Shown here: positions 53,340 through 61,154 of the stretch, piece after piece
How positions within the stretch are numbered: the first letter of the stretch is position 1
Layout: the number at the start of each line of letters is the position of its first letter
DNA from: JANNRR01 sp031401675
GTDB lineage: Bacteria; Pseudomonadota; Alphaproteobacteria; Rhodobacterales; Rhodobacteraceae
Assembly: GCA_031401675.1 (NCBI GenBank)
Contig: JANNRR010000057.1
Location: 34,218 to 98,217, forward strand
Reading direction: 5' to 3'
DNA: 64,000 nt
Translations under genes and position numbers: made by a program
The notes under the pieces: model-generated
What the model was told of the DNA's origin: nothing
The model's input: only the letters and a program-made list of their open reading frames with translations
Databases searched by the model: none

Positions 53340-53403
53340 GAGTCATTGCTGATTCGCCGTCAAATTCTTTATGAATCAATCGGTTACGGTTTTATCATGA
53401 ATC
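53340..53403. promoter_or_regulatory. Four clustered GANTC sites upstream of ccrM
   Basis: GAGTC (53340-53344), GATTC (53351-53355), GAATC (53373-53377) and GAATC (53399-53403) occur in 64 bases; the last touches the rnhB stop. Such sites are CcrM targets, so methylation state could feed back on ccrM transcription, as described for Caulobacter. Confidence 0.6.
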
Positions 53404-54040
53404 ACTCGCCTGCAGAAAATTCTTGATACAAGATGTTGTGGACGGGCCGGAATGAACGCCTATGGTGTGGGGTTGGCCCCAGGCGCTTCAGCGCCGCCCG
53501 GTGTTCGGCCGTGGGGTAACCGGCATTGTGGTGCCAGCCATAGCCGGGGTGCTGTTGCGCCAAATCCACCATGATGCGGTCGCGCATCACCTTGGCAACG
53601 ATCGACGCGGCGGCAATCGACAGGCAGCGGGCGTCGCCCTTGACGATGGCCTGCGCCGGCAGCATCAACCCGCGCGGCAGCAGGTTGCCGTCGATCAGTA
53701 CGTAGTCCGGGCCCGGGCAAAGCCCGTCAAGCGCCCGCGTCATCGCCAGATGGCTGGCGCGCAGGATGTTCAGGGTATCGATCTCGTCCACCGATGCATG
53801 GGCCACCGAAACCTCGGCCCATTCCAACAACTGCGCCGCCAGCGACATCCGCCGGGCCGGGCTGAGCCGCTTGGAATCGTTCAGGCCAAGCGGGATGCGG
53901 TCGGGGTTCAGGCGCACCGCCGCTGCTGTCACCGGCCCGGCCAGCGGCCCGCGCCCAGCCTCGTCCACGCCGGCGACGCGCAGGGCACCGGCTGACATGG
54001 CGGCGGTTTCATAGAGGAAATCGGGGCGCTCCGGCGTCAT
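53402..54040 (-). CDS. rnhB: Ribonuclease HII
   Basis: A 212-aa ribonuclease cleaving the RNA strand of RNA-DNA hybrids and single embedded ribonucleotides. GVDEAGRGPLAGPVTAAAV carries the first catalytic Asp-Glu, then LNDSKRLSPARR, the YVLIDGNLLP Asp, and SIVAKVMRDRIM. I start at MTPERPDFL; MSAGALRVAG, 14 residues later, is possible, and neither has a clear ribosome site. It is upstream of ccrM on the same strand, an arrangement common in Rhodobacteraceae. Confidence 0.93.
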   Translation of the reverse strand: MTPERPDFLYETAAMSAGALRVAGVDEAGRGPLAGPVTAAAVRLNPDRIPLGLNDSKRLSPARRMSLAAQLLEWAEVSVAHASVDEIDTLNILRASHLAMTRALDGLCPGPDYVLIDGNLLPRGLMLPAQAIVKGDARCLSIAAASIVAKVMRDRIMVDLAQQHPGYGWHHNAGYPTAEHRAALKRLGPTPHHRRSFRPVHNILYQEFSAGE

Positions 54041-54079
54041 GGCCCGGGTATGGCGCGCGCGTCCGGCTGCCGCAACGGC

Positions 54080-54109
54080 AAAAGGGCGGGGGGTTGGTTC
54101 CCCCCGCCC
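54080..54109 (-). terminator. Intrinsic terminator of the 137-aa secreted-protein gene
   Basis: GGGCGGGGGG pairs perfectly with CCCCCCGCCC around TTGGTT; in the minus direction it is followed by TTTT. Confidence 0.8.
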
Positions 54110-54210
54110 CGGTTTCGGTGCCGCACGCTTGCGGCGTGCCGCACCACTGCTGGCAGGTCCGCCGGGCCGACTTGCGATCCGGCGGCATCTTGCCTCAACG
54201 CATTGCCCGC

Positions 54211-54624
54211 TCAGTAGCCATTCTTGCGCAGGCAGTATTCGGTGTAGACCTGGTTCCAGCCGTTCTCGCCGCGGACGCGCAGCTTGCACCGGTCGGGCAG
54301 GTTGCGGGTGTAGCCGGCGCGCCACAGACACTGTTCGGTGTAGACTTTCTGCCAGCCATACTTGGTCTGGATGTCGATGGCGCAGTGCGCGGGCAAACGG
54401 CCATTCTGGCCACCGCCGCCACCACCACCGCCACCGCCGGGATTGGGCAATGGCACCGGCCGGTCACGTTCGCGCGAGTTGTTGATGATGATCGCCAGCG
54501 CGGCAAGACCGGCCAGGGCCGCCAGAAAGTCGCGCTGATCGGGGTCGGCGGCGGCAGGGGTGACCCCGGTGAAGGCAATGGCCACCGAGGCAATTGCAGC
54601 CGTCAGGGTGGAACGCAGCGTCAT
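54211..54624 (-). CDS. Secreted glycine-rich protein with two C-terminal repeats, unknown
   Basis: A 137-aa protein with an N-terminal signal peptide ending near TPAAA, then a hydrophobic segment (FLAALAGLAALAIIINN). A run of ten glycines follows, and a C-terminal half with two similar modules: WQKVYTEQCLWRAGY and WNQVYTEYCLRKNGY, each preceded by a short Cys- and Arg-containing segment. Four cysteines in total suggest disulfides. No function was recognised. A strong terminator follows. Confidence 0.7.
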   Translation of the reverse strand: MTLRSTLTAAIASVAIAFTGVTPAAADPDQRDFLAALAGLAALAIIINNSRERDRPVPLPNPGGGGGGGGGGQNGRLPAHCAIDIQTKYGWQKVYTEQCLWRAGYTRNLPDRCKLRVRGENGWNQVYTEYCLRKNGY

Positions 54625-54790
54625 GATCGCGGTCCTTTCAGGTTGTGCCGGACGATCCGGCGGAAAGCGATGCGACGAACATGCGGGAATCGGCGAAAGC
54701 TAGGCAATATCGCCTGCCCGCTATCGGATAACCGCGCCGGACAGCGTGGCCGATATTGATTAGCCGGGCGGCTGGGTTCAGGGTGGCACC

Positions 54791-55117
54791 ATGATGACCC
54801 GCACCCTGACCCCTACCATGACCTCTACTTTGGCCCGCAATCTGGCCCTTGCCCTGACGCTGATGACCGGCCTTGCCCTGCCCGCCCAGGCCGAATGCTT
54901 TGCCGACTACAAGGCCAAGCAGGACAATCCCTTACGTCTGCATTATGGTGTGATCGCGCTGACCGATGCCGACTGCGACCGCCAGCGCGCCGCCGCCGGC
55001 ATCGCGCAGCGGATCGCATCGGATGGCTGGACGTTGCTGAATGTTCTTGCCATCTTTGACCGCGAGGGGTTGGCGGAAAGGAAGGACAGTGCCGGGCCGT
55101 ATTTCCTCCGCTATTGA
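54791..55117 (+). CDS. Small exported protein, unknown
   Basis: A 108-aa protein with a long N-terminal signal (LALALTLMTGLALPAQA) and a mature part of about 75 residues starting ECFADYKAKQDNPLRLHYG and ending GPYFLRY. Proteins of this shape recur in Rhodobacteraceae, but I know no function. It overlaps the next gene by 29 bases. Confidence 0.72.
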   Translation: MMTRTLTPTMTSTLARNLALALTLMTGLALPAQAECFADYKAKQDNPLRLHYGVIALTDADCDRQRAAAGIAQRIASDGWTLLNVLAIFDREGLAERKDSAGPYFLRY

Positions 55118-55793
55118 TGCACGGCTGCCGGGCAACCGGGTGGTGATCCTGGGACTGGCGGCGATTGTCGTCATTCTGTTCGGGGCGGCGGTACTGTTGT
55201 TTCTGAACCTGCCCGACGCCAACGCCTTCAACGCCCGGGTGGAACGGATTTTCGTCGAGAATGACGGGCTGACCTCTGGCACCGACGTGAAGCTTCTGGA
55301 GATTCTGGCGCAGTCCGGCACCACCTTTTCCGAAACCTTCGACACCTATCGCACGGTGATCTTTGTGCTCTTGGTGTTCGCCACGGCGCTTCTGGTGGCG
55401 GCACTGGTGTTTCTGGTGATGATCGTGGCGCTGAACCGGCGGATGACCGAACTGCAACAGTCCGGCATACAGGTATCGTCGCTGCTGATCAGCCGGGGCG
55501 AAAACACCGTGTATCTGAACAACATGGAATTCAAGCTGACCGAAGCCGCCATCGAGACGCTGTCGGTGCTGGCCGAAGCACGCATGGACGGCGACGTGAT
55601 GTCGGGGGCCGAGATCGAGGGCGTGATTTCCGGCCGCGACCCGGTGGACTGCGACGAGGCGGCGGGGGCAATGCGGATCAAGCGGCTGCGCGACATGCTG
55701 GGCAATCAGATGGTCACCGAGCTTCTGGTCAAGAACATCGCGCGCAAGGGCTACATGCTGGCCGTGGCCAAGGATGTGATCCGGATGCTGTAG
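55089..55793 (+). CDS. Membrane-anchored protein with C-terminal winged-helix-like domain
   Basis: A 234-aa protein. Two membrane spans (VVILGLAAIVVILFGAAVLLFLNL; VIFVLLVFATALLVAALVFLVMIVAL) flank a 50-residue extracytoplasmic loop. The C-terminal 100 residues (EFKLTEAAIETLSVLAEARMDGDVMSGAEIEGV... MRIKRLRDMLGNQMVTELLVKNIARKGYMLAV) resemble an OmpR/ToxR-type winged helix, including the KRLRD helix and GYML wing. I start at GTG with AAGGA upstream. It could be a membrane-tethered regulator; the family match is by pattern only. Confidence 0.7.
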   Translation: MPGRISSAIDARLPGNRVVILGLAAIVVILFGAAVLLFLNLPDANAFNARVERIFVENDGLTSGTDVKLLEILAQSGTTFSETFDTYRTVIFVLLVFATALLVAALVFLVMIVALNRRMTELQQSGIQVSSLLISRGENTVYLNNMEFKLTEAAIETLSVLAEARMDGDVMSGAEIEGVISGRDPVDCDEAAGAMRIKRLRDMLGNQMVTELLVKNIARKGYMLAVAKDVIRML

Positions 55794-55836
55794 GTGCCCG
55801 CCGGATTGCGCATCTTTCCGGCTGCGGCGCAGGCAG

Positions 55837-55846
55837 CCCCCCCCCC
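55837..55846 (+). repeat. Ten-base poly-C tract ahead of the AI-2E transporter gene
   Basis: A run of ten C lies 18 bases upstream of the ATG at 55865, in the position of the leader and ribosome site. Such homopolymers can slip. Confidence 0.6.
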
Positions 55847-55864
55847 GAAGACTGCGAGGCTGCC

Positions 55865-57004
55865 ATGGCTGTGACCGAAACCGCCCCCATCGCCGAACCG
55901 CCGACCGTCGCGCCGGACACCTTCGCCGATCTGCGTCCGACCCCGCACTGGGCGCTGATCGGCATCTTTCTGATCCTGGCGTTCAGCGCCGTTGCAGCCG
56001 CGCGGGAATTCCTGATCCCGACCACGATGGCGGTGCTGCTGTTCTTTGTGTTCGTACCGTTGCGCCGGTTCATGGCCGACCGCGGCCTGTCGGCCACCGT
56101 TACGGCAACGCTGGTGACGCTGGGAATGATCGGGATTGTCGGCCTGCTTGGTCTGGTGATCACCGGCCCGGCCAGCCGGATGATCGAAGCCCTGCCCGAA
56201 ATCAGTACGCGGCTGGAGGACAAGATCTCCAGTCTTCGCCTCTCGATGAAAGGGATCGAGGATGCGGTCGACAAGATCGACCAGTTGTCGGCGGGCGATG
56301 CTGTGGCAGGCGGCATCCTGGCGCCACCCGAGGCCAGTGGCATGGTGATGGGTGTTCTGAGCCTGACGCCGGGATTTCTGGGGCAGGTCCTGTTCACGCT
56401 GGTCCTGCTGTTCTTCCTGATCTCTTCCGGCGATCTGTTGTACCTGCGCATCGTGCAAAGCTTTTCCAGCATGGGACAGAAGCGCCGGGCCTATGCCGCG
56501 ATGCGCGCCATCGAGGACAGTCTGGGCAGCTATCTTGGCACGATATCGATGATCAACGCCGGGCTGGGTCTGTCTACCGGCCTGGCCATGTGGGCCTGGG
56601 GCATGCCCGCACCTGCGATGTTCGGGATGCTGGGCTTCGTGCTGAACTACATTCCGTTCCTGGGGGCGATTGCCGGCACGGTGATGGTGACGGTGGTGGC
56701 GCTGGTGTCGCTGGACGGCTTTGTGACGCCGTTGCTGATCGGGGCCACCTTTCTGGGCCTGACCACGCTCGAGGGCCAGTTCGTCACGCCGTACTTTCTG
56801 TCGCGCCGGCTGGAGATGAACACCGTTGTGGTGTTCCTGGCGGTGGCGCTGTGGGCGTGGTTGTGGTCGGCGATGGGGATGATCATGGCGGTGCCGTTGC
56901 TGGTGGTGTTCCGGGTGCTGTGCGTACACATCCCCGGGCTGGAACGGCTGGGCAATTTCATCGACGGCGCGCCGCCGCGCGCACTGGACACGGAAGAGGG
57001 CTAG
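55865..57004 (+). CDS. AI-2E (YdiK/PerM) family transporter
   Basis: A 379-aa inner-membrane protein with about eight hydrophobic segments and the family features: an early LIPTTMAVLLFFVFVPLRRFM region, an amphipathic middle (RLEDKISSLRLSMKGIEDAVDKIDQLS) and a C-terminal GFVLNYIPFLGAIAGT..PYFLSRRLEMNTVVVFLAVALWAWLWSAMGMIMAVPLL block. Proteins of this family include TqsA but also proton-coupled antiporters, so the substrate is not implied. A ten-base C-run lies 18 bases upstream of the ATG. Confidence 0.88.
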   Translation: MAVTETAPIAEPPTVAPDTFADLRPTPHWALIGIFLILAFSAVAAAREFLIPTTMAVLLFFVFVPLRRFMADRGLSATVTATLVTLGMIGIVGLLGLVITGPASRMIEALPEISTRLEDKISSLRLSMKGIEDAVDKIDQLSAGDAVAGGILAPPEASGMVMGVLSLTPGFLGQVLFTLVLLFFLISSGDLLYLRIVQSFSSMGQKRRAYAAMRAIEDSLGSYLGTISMINAGLGLSTGLAMWAWGMPAPAMFGMLGFVLNYIPFLGAIAGTVMVTVVALVSLDGFVTPLLIGATFLGLTTLEGQFVTPYFLSRRLEMNTVVVFLAVALWAWLWSAMGMIMAVPLLVVFRVLCVHIPGLERLGNFIDGAPPRALDTEEG

Positions 57005-57053
57005 GGCAGCGGTTGCCGACCCGCAGCCGCCCGGCCATTCGGTGTCCGGCAGT

Positions 57054-57129
57054 TGGCGACCCCGGGTGGATTCGAACCACCGACCTGCCGCTTAGGAGGC
57101 GGCCGCTCTATCCCCTGAGCTACGGGGCC
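57054..57129 (-). tRNA. tRNA-Arg (CCT anticodon)
   Basis: 76 bases with encoded CCA. The acceptor GGCCCCG/CGGGGTC, D arm, anticodon arm GCCGC-CTCCTAA-GCGGC and T arm GGTGG-TTCGAAT-CCACC all fold. Anticodon CCT reads AGG. Confidence 0.97.
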
Positions 57130-57290
57130 TCAATGACTTAGCGGCGCTAGTCACTTATTTAGTCACTTGTTCGACAACTTGCCGTACCTGGAGCCCGTGG
57201 ATAGTGGCATGGTCCGGTAATTTCAAGTCTTGACAAAAATGGCTTGGGCTTCTCGCCTGTTCGCCCCGTTCCGACGGTCCTTACAGGCGG

Positions 57291-57339
57291 TTGCCTGTTA
57301 ATCAATTGGTCGTAGGTTCGATCCCTACCGCCGGAGCCA
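57291..57339 (+). repeat. Truncated tRNA-Asn (3' half) - likely old attachment site
   Basis: The anticodon loop CTGTTAA with its 3' stem, the T arm GTAGG-TTCGATC-CCTAC, a 7-base acceptor CGCCGGA and GCCA match the 3' half of tRNA-Asn(GTT). The 5' half (expected TCCGGCG...) is absent upstream. Duplicated 3' tRNA ends are left by integrating elements, and a tyrosine recombinase lies 2.7 kb away. Confidence 0.65.
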
Positions 57340-57379
57340 ATAAAGACAAGCACTTATCAGAGTAATCAATTCCTAGAAA

Positions 57380-57400
57380 CTTACCCGGGTAAGCGAGGGG
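57380..57400. promoter_or_regulatory. Palindrome upstream of the QueC-like unit
   Basis: CTTACCCGGGTAAG (57380-57393) is a perfect 14-base palindrome; GGGGTAAGC repeats one arm soon after. It is 69 bases ahead of the 57462 start and could bind a regulator, perhaps the winged-helix-like domain encoded downstream. Confidence 0.4.
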
Positions 57401-57461
57401 TAAGCTTCAGGGGTCCATCACGATGTTTTCCGCTTGCCAGTTGAAGGGCGTTGGGCGCTTC

Positions 57462-58268
57462 ATGGGGTTAGGCAACTGGAGCGCAGATTTGGGCCATGTC
57501 CGGCTTGGAACCCTGCCGCAATCGAAGCGGTGGCGCGACGTTGTGGCGATGCTTGAGACAAGCGCGTCTGTGGCCGAGGTCGCGCAAGCTTCGGCGCTGG
57601 CGGTCGAGTCCGCCCTATCGCATGCCGGATCAGATTCCGGCTTTCAAATCGCTGCGCAATTCATGGTCGAACTGCCGCTTCTGGCACGGGCCCCGGGGTT
57701 TGCGGAAGCTTTGGCGGGCATTGGCATCACAGGTGACGCCACAGAGTCGGTACCTGCCTTGCTGGCCGGGGTCTCGGCGGCAATCGATGCCAGGGCAAGC
57801 GCCGCTGGTGCGAGGTCTGATCTTGGAGAATTGGCGCAGATGGCGCTGGTCGAGGCACTGGCGGTTGAGTTCGACCGCAATCTGCCGTCGCTCTTTATGC
57901 CGACGCCCGCCGAGATCAGACGCGAACTTGCCCGGCTGGCGGGCGGTGATCGCTTCGGATCATTCGCACGCGTCTTTTTTGCCCGCCTGACTCAAAAGAC
58001 CTTGGGCTATTATCTGAGCCGGGAACTGGCCAATCACACCGGTCCGGGCCTCAGGTTCGCAAGCGACGCGGATCGCGTTCTGTTTGATCAGGCACTTGCA
58101 ACCCATGCTTGGGAAGCCTCACGGATTGTCGAGGCGTTCGCCGGGGGTTGGTATGGCAAGACGATCTGGCAGGGCGACGGCCTGACGGCGGCAAAGACTG
58201 CCCGATTTGCGGATTTTGCTTTCCGCAAGCTGTGCGGCGAACTCGGACGGCGCCGGGATGCCGCGTGA
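57462..58268 (+). CDS. Unknown 268-aa partner of a QueC-like protein
   Basis: An alpha-helical, soluble-looking protein with no recognised family. If started at ATG 57462 the N-terminus is Met-Gly-Leu-Gly (MGLGNWSADLG), which Met removal would leave with an exposed Gly; an ATG 39 bases upstream would add 13 residues. The C-terminal 100 residues are the most structured-looking (FARVFFARLTQKTLGYYLSRELANH, EASRIVEAFAGGWYGKTIW). It overlaps the QueC-like gene by 11 bases, so the two are coupled. By position it corresponds to QatB of Qat systems, but I see no clear sequence match. Confidence 0.7.
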   Translation: MGLGNWSADLGHVRLGTLPQSKRWRDVVAMLETSASVAEVAQASALAVESALSHAGSDSGFQIAAQFMVELPLLARAPGFAEALAGIGITGDATESVPALLAGVSAAIDARASAAGARSDLGELAQMALVEALAVEFDRNLPSLFMPTPAEIRRELARLAGGDRFGSFARVFFARLTQKTLGYYLSRELANHTGPGLRFASDADRVLFDQALATHAWEASRIVEAFAGGWYGKTIWQGDGLTAAKTARFADFAFRKLCGELGRRRDAA

Positions 58269-60078
58269 CATCGAGGTTCTGTGCGGGCGCGAACTCGGGC
58301 TCCCCGCCAAGGGCGAGCGCCTGCGGTTCTTGCTGAATGGCAAGGGGCATGCGGTGCGGCTCCGTATTGCCGAAGTCAGCCGCAGCCTGCTGAAGGATCT
58401 TCCGGATGTCATTGCCGACCTCATCGAGATCGCCGCCTATGTCTATGCCGCAGATGCGGCGGTGTCGCGCGGCGGCAAGACCGACGAGGGAATGGGCGCC
58501 CGTTGGCGGCGTCATTTTTGCTTGGAAGTTCCGGTGCGCGCTCTCGGCCTCTGGCAGCGTCCCGAAGTTGTGACCGCTCTGGTCTCCATGCTTGAGTTTC
58601 TCTCGGACGATCAATTCCTCTTTCGCTTTGTCGCGCATAGCCGTCCGCATGAGGTCGCCGGTTGTTTCGAGTTCGGGCTGGAACAGGCGTTGCGGCCCGA
58701 TGCGGTCGTGATGTTCTCGGGCGGGCTCGATTCATATGCGGGTGCACTGGAGGAGTTGATCGAACGTGGCAACAAGGTTGCCCTGGTCAGCCACCATTCC
58801 TCGACCAAGATCGCCAAGGTGCAGAGCGATCTGGCGGCAGAACTCAGGAAACGGGTCGGCCCAGGAAAGATTCTGCGCATGCCGGTGCATGCGCAACTGG
58901 TCAAAGGCACCAACCGCGAAGGATCGCATAGGACGCGCTCGTTCCTGTTCGCGGTCCTCGGACTCGCTGCGGCCGATGCCCATGGGCTTTCGCGGGTGCA
59001 TTTTTACGAGAACGGTGTCGTCAGTCTCAATCTGCCGCCGGTGGCGCAGGTCGTCGGCTCACGGGCAACTCGCACCACGCATCCGCGCACGCTTCGGCTG
59101 ATGAGTGCGCTGTTCACGGCCGTTCTGGACAAGGAGTTCGACGTGGTGAACCCCTATTTCTGGCGAACAAAGACTGAAATCGTTGGGCGAATCAACACGT
59201 TGGGATTTGGCGATCAGATCCTCCACACCCGCAGCTGTGCCGATGTCCATAACCTGACCATCGCCAAACCACATTGCGGGCGCTGTTCGCAGTGCATTGA
59301 TCGGCGGTTCGCGGTGCTGAGTGCCGGGCTGGAACGTCTCGACCCCGAAGAGGCCTATCTGCTTGATCTGATGACCGATGCAAGACCGACCGTTCAGGAC
59401 CGCGAGATCGCGCTCGCCTATGTTCGCAATGCGCGGGCCTTCCGGAGTTTCACGCCGGCGGCGTTTCTCGCCCGCTACGGCGAGTTGGCCCGAGTCGTCT
59501 CCGATGCCGGTGGCGATCCAACCACGACGCTCCTGCGGCTCGTTGATCTGCATCGGCGGCACGGTATTGCCGTCACCTCGGTCATGGATGCGGCGCTTTC
59601 AGCCGTTATCCAAGAGCCCATTGCCGCCACATCGCTTTTGGCCATGTACCGTTCTGCGGATGTCGAGACGGGCACGTCGGCCCCTGGCCAAGGCGACGCG
59701 GCCACGATTGCCGGGCCGCCGCAACACACATTCCGGATTGATCGCCACCAAAAGGCCGTGCATGTCGAAAACCTTGGCATCCTTAGGGGCACAGATTACC
59801 TGACGTTTGTCACGCTTGCCGAGGCGCATCTCAAAGCCGCCGGGTGCGGCCTGATGCCGGAAGACTACCCGGCACAGCCTGCCCGGGTCTTGCTCGATCG
59901 CTGGAAGCTTGCTGATGAAAGCACCGTCCGGCGGCGGATTCAGTCGCTCCGCCGCAAGCTTGCAGCACTTCTCGGCTCCGAAGGTTCCGATCTTGTTGAA
60001 AACCTTGCCTGGCATGGCTACCGGCTGCGACCGGAGCAGGTGCAGGTCTTTGTGGAACCCGCACAGGATGCAAAGTGA
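58258..60078 (+). CDS. QueC-like ATP-pyrophosphatase with winged-helix-like tail (defence-type)
   Basis: A 606-aa protein, far longer than housekeeping QueC (about 230). The PP-loop SGGLDS lies at residues 154-159. The QueC-type zinc cysteines are at 327 (RSCADV) and 340/343/346 (HCGRCSQC). The region ENGVVSLNLPPVAQVVGSRATRTTHP resembles QatC-type proteins. Residues about 500-606 (ESTVRRRIQSLRRKLAALLG...LVENLAWHGYRL) resemble an OmpR-type winged helix. QueC makes preQ0 from carboxy-deazaguanine; QatC and CBASS Cap9 are QueC relatives in anti-phage systems. It starts 11 bases inside the partner gene. Confidence 0.8.
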   Translation: MPRDIEVLCGRELGLPAKGERLRFLLNGKGHAVRLRIAEVSRSLLKDLPDVIADLIEIAAYVYAADAAVSRGGKTDEGMGARWRRHFCLEVPVRALGLWQRPEVVTALVSMLEFLSDDQFLFRFVAHSRPHEVAGCFEFGLEQALRPDAVVMFSGGLDSYAGALEELIERGNKVALVSHHSSTKIAKVQSDLAAELRKRVGPGKILRMPVHAQLVKGTNREGSHRTRSFLFAVLGLAAADAHGLSRVHFYENGVVSLNLPPVAQVVGSRATRTTHPRTLRLMSALFTAVLDKEFDVVNPYFWRTKTEIVGRINTLGFGDQILHTRSCADVHNLTIAKPHCGRCSQCIDRRFAVLSAGLERLDPEEAYLLDLMTDARPTVQDREIALAYVRNARAFRSFTPAAFLARYGELARVVSDAGGDPTTTLLRLVDLHRRHGIAVTSVMDAALSAVIQEPIAATSLLAMYRSADVETGTSAPGQGDAATIAGPPQHTFRIDRHQKAVHVENLGILRGTDYLTFVTLAEAHLKAAGCGLMPEDYPAQPARVLLDRWKLADESTVRRRIQSLRRKLAALLGSEGSDLVENLAWHGYRLRPEQVQVFVEPAQDAK

Positions 60079-60083
60079 CACTT

Positions 60084-61154
60084 TCAAATGCGCTCAATGA
60101 CGTCAAAGTCGTTTTCAGCGGATTTTGGCGATTTGCGGCGCAGTCTTGCCATCACCTCCGCCTGGCGTCCCGGCGCCACGGAGCCGTAACTGCGAAACGT
60201 CGTCAGCACGTCCTCATGGCCGATATTCTGCGACCAGCTTTTGAACTCCTCTGGAGTTGAGCAATAGGCGCTGGCCAGGTCCACCAGCGCATCGCGCACC
60301 CGGTGCGGCGAAAAGGCCGGCAGGCCAACGGCTGTGAGCGCTGACTTGAATATCTTGACGACACGCGACGGACTGCGCCAGGGGGCACGCAGCAATCCGG
60401 TTACCACAAAACCTCCCGTCGGACCGCGCCCCATCGAGGTGCTTGGGAACAGCGGATCAGTCGGTCCCCAGAGGTGGTCGCGCTTTAGTTCGGCAATCCA
60501 GTCGGCCAAGACTTTAGGTATTCCTGCTCCCACGGGAAAGAAACTGGAGGTGAAACTCTTGCCGAATTTTGTCTCAACCGTGCGCGCGTCAAAGTGGACG
60601 CAGGCCCGTGCGAGGTCGACATGATTGAGGCGGATCGACATTGCGGCGGTTTCGCGTGATCCGGTCAGGCACAAGAACGCCATCAGCGCCCTGTCGCGTC
60701 GCTGATAGATCGTCTGAAAAGGCATCTGATCGATCGCGTGACACAGTTGATCGATCGAGGGGTGGGGCTTCCAGAGCCCTTGATGCGCTGACCTCGCGCT
60801 CTTGCGATCCGGTGTGAAATAGGCCGCACCGGCATGGCGGATGCGTGACCGATAGCCCGGCTGATCGGCGAGCCAGCCGAAGAAGGCCTTCACATCGCGC
60901 AGCGTTGCGTCAATGGTGGCCCGAGAAAGCAGCGCCTTGGTCCTTGCGTGTCGAGCCTTGGCCAGATGGCGCTTGAACCCCAGGGCCCGTTCACTGTGGA
61001 ACTGCCTGAAGTCGGCGGCGCCCAGATAGGCCTGATAGCGCGCCACCGAGGCTGCGGCCTTGTCGACCGATGCCTCGGAATATCCACGTGCGTCTCGCAG
61101 CCAGACGAGATAGCGGCGACGAATGCGCAGGTTATCGGATCTGTGTTTTGACAT
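60084..61154 (-). CDS. Tyrosine recombinase (site-specific integrase)
   Basis: A 356-aa phage-type integrase. An N-terminal SAM-like core-binding domain covers about 10-110. The catalytic domain has Arg (LTGSRETAAMSI), the HxxR box (SPHRVRDALVDLA), a GH box (NIGHEDVLTTFRSYG) and the Tyr in the same segment. Its end converges on the QueC-like gene with five bases between, and its start overlaps the HTH-zinc ribbon gene. It probably mobilised the QueC-like unit or is a remnant of the same island. The upstream ATG 21 bases earlier is an alternative start. Confidence 0.9.
   Translation of the reverse strand: MSKHRSDNLRIRRRYLVWLRDARGYSEASVDKAAASVARYQAYLGAADFRQFHSERALGFKRHLAKARHARTKALLSRATIDATLRDVKAFFGWLADQPGYRSRIRHAGAAYFTPDRKSARSAHQGLWKPHPSIDQLCHAIDQMPFQTIYQRRDRALMAFLCLTGSRETAAMSIRLNHVDLARACVHFDARTVETKFGKSFTSSFFPVGAGIPKVLADWIAELKRDHLWGPTDPLFPSTSMGRGPTGGFVVTGLLRAPWRSPSRVVKIFKSALTAVGLPAFSPHRVRDALVDLASAYCSTPEEFKSWSQNIGHEDVLTTFRSYGSVAPGRQAEVMARLRRKSPKSAENDFDVIERI

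Noticed and set aside
57054..57129. tRNA-Arg(CCT) as the attachment site of the integrase island
   Set aside because: The tRNA is intact, its 3' end faces away from the island, and no duplicate of its 3' end was seen beyond the integrase.
57462..60078. Housekeeping queuosine biosynthesis
   Set aside because: The QueC-like protein is far too long, and queD, queE, queF and tgt are absent.
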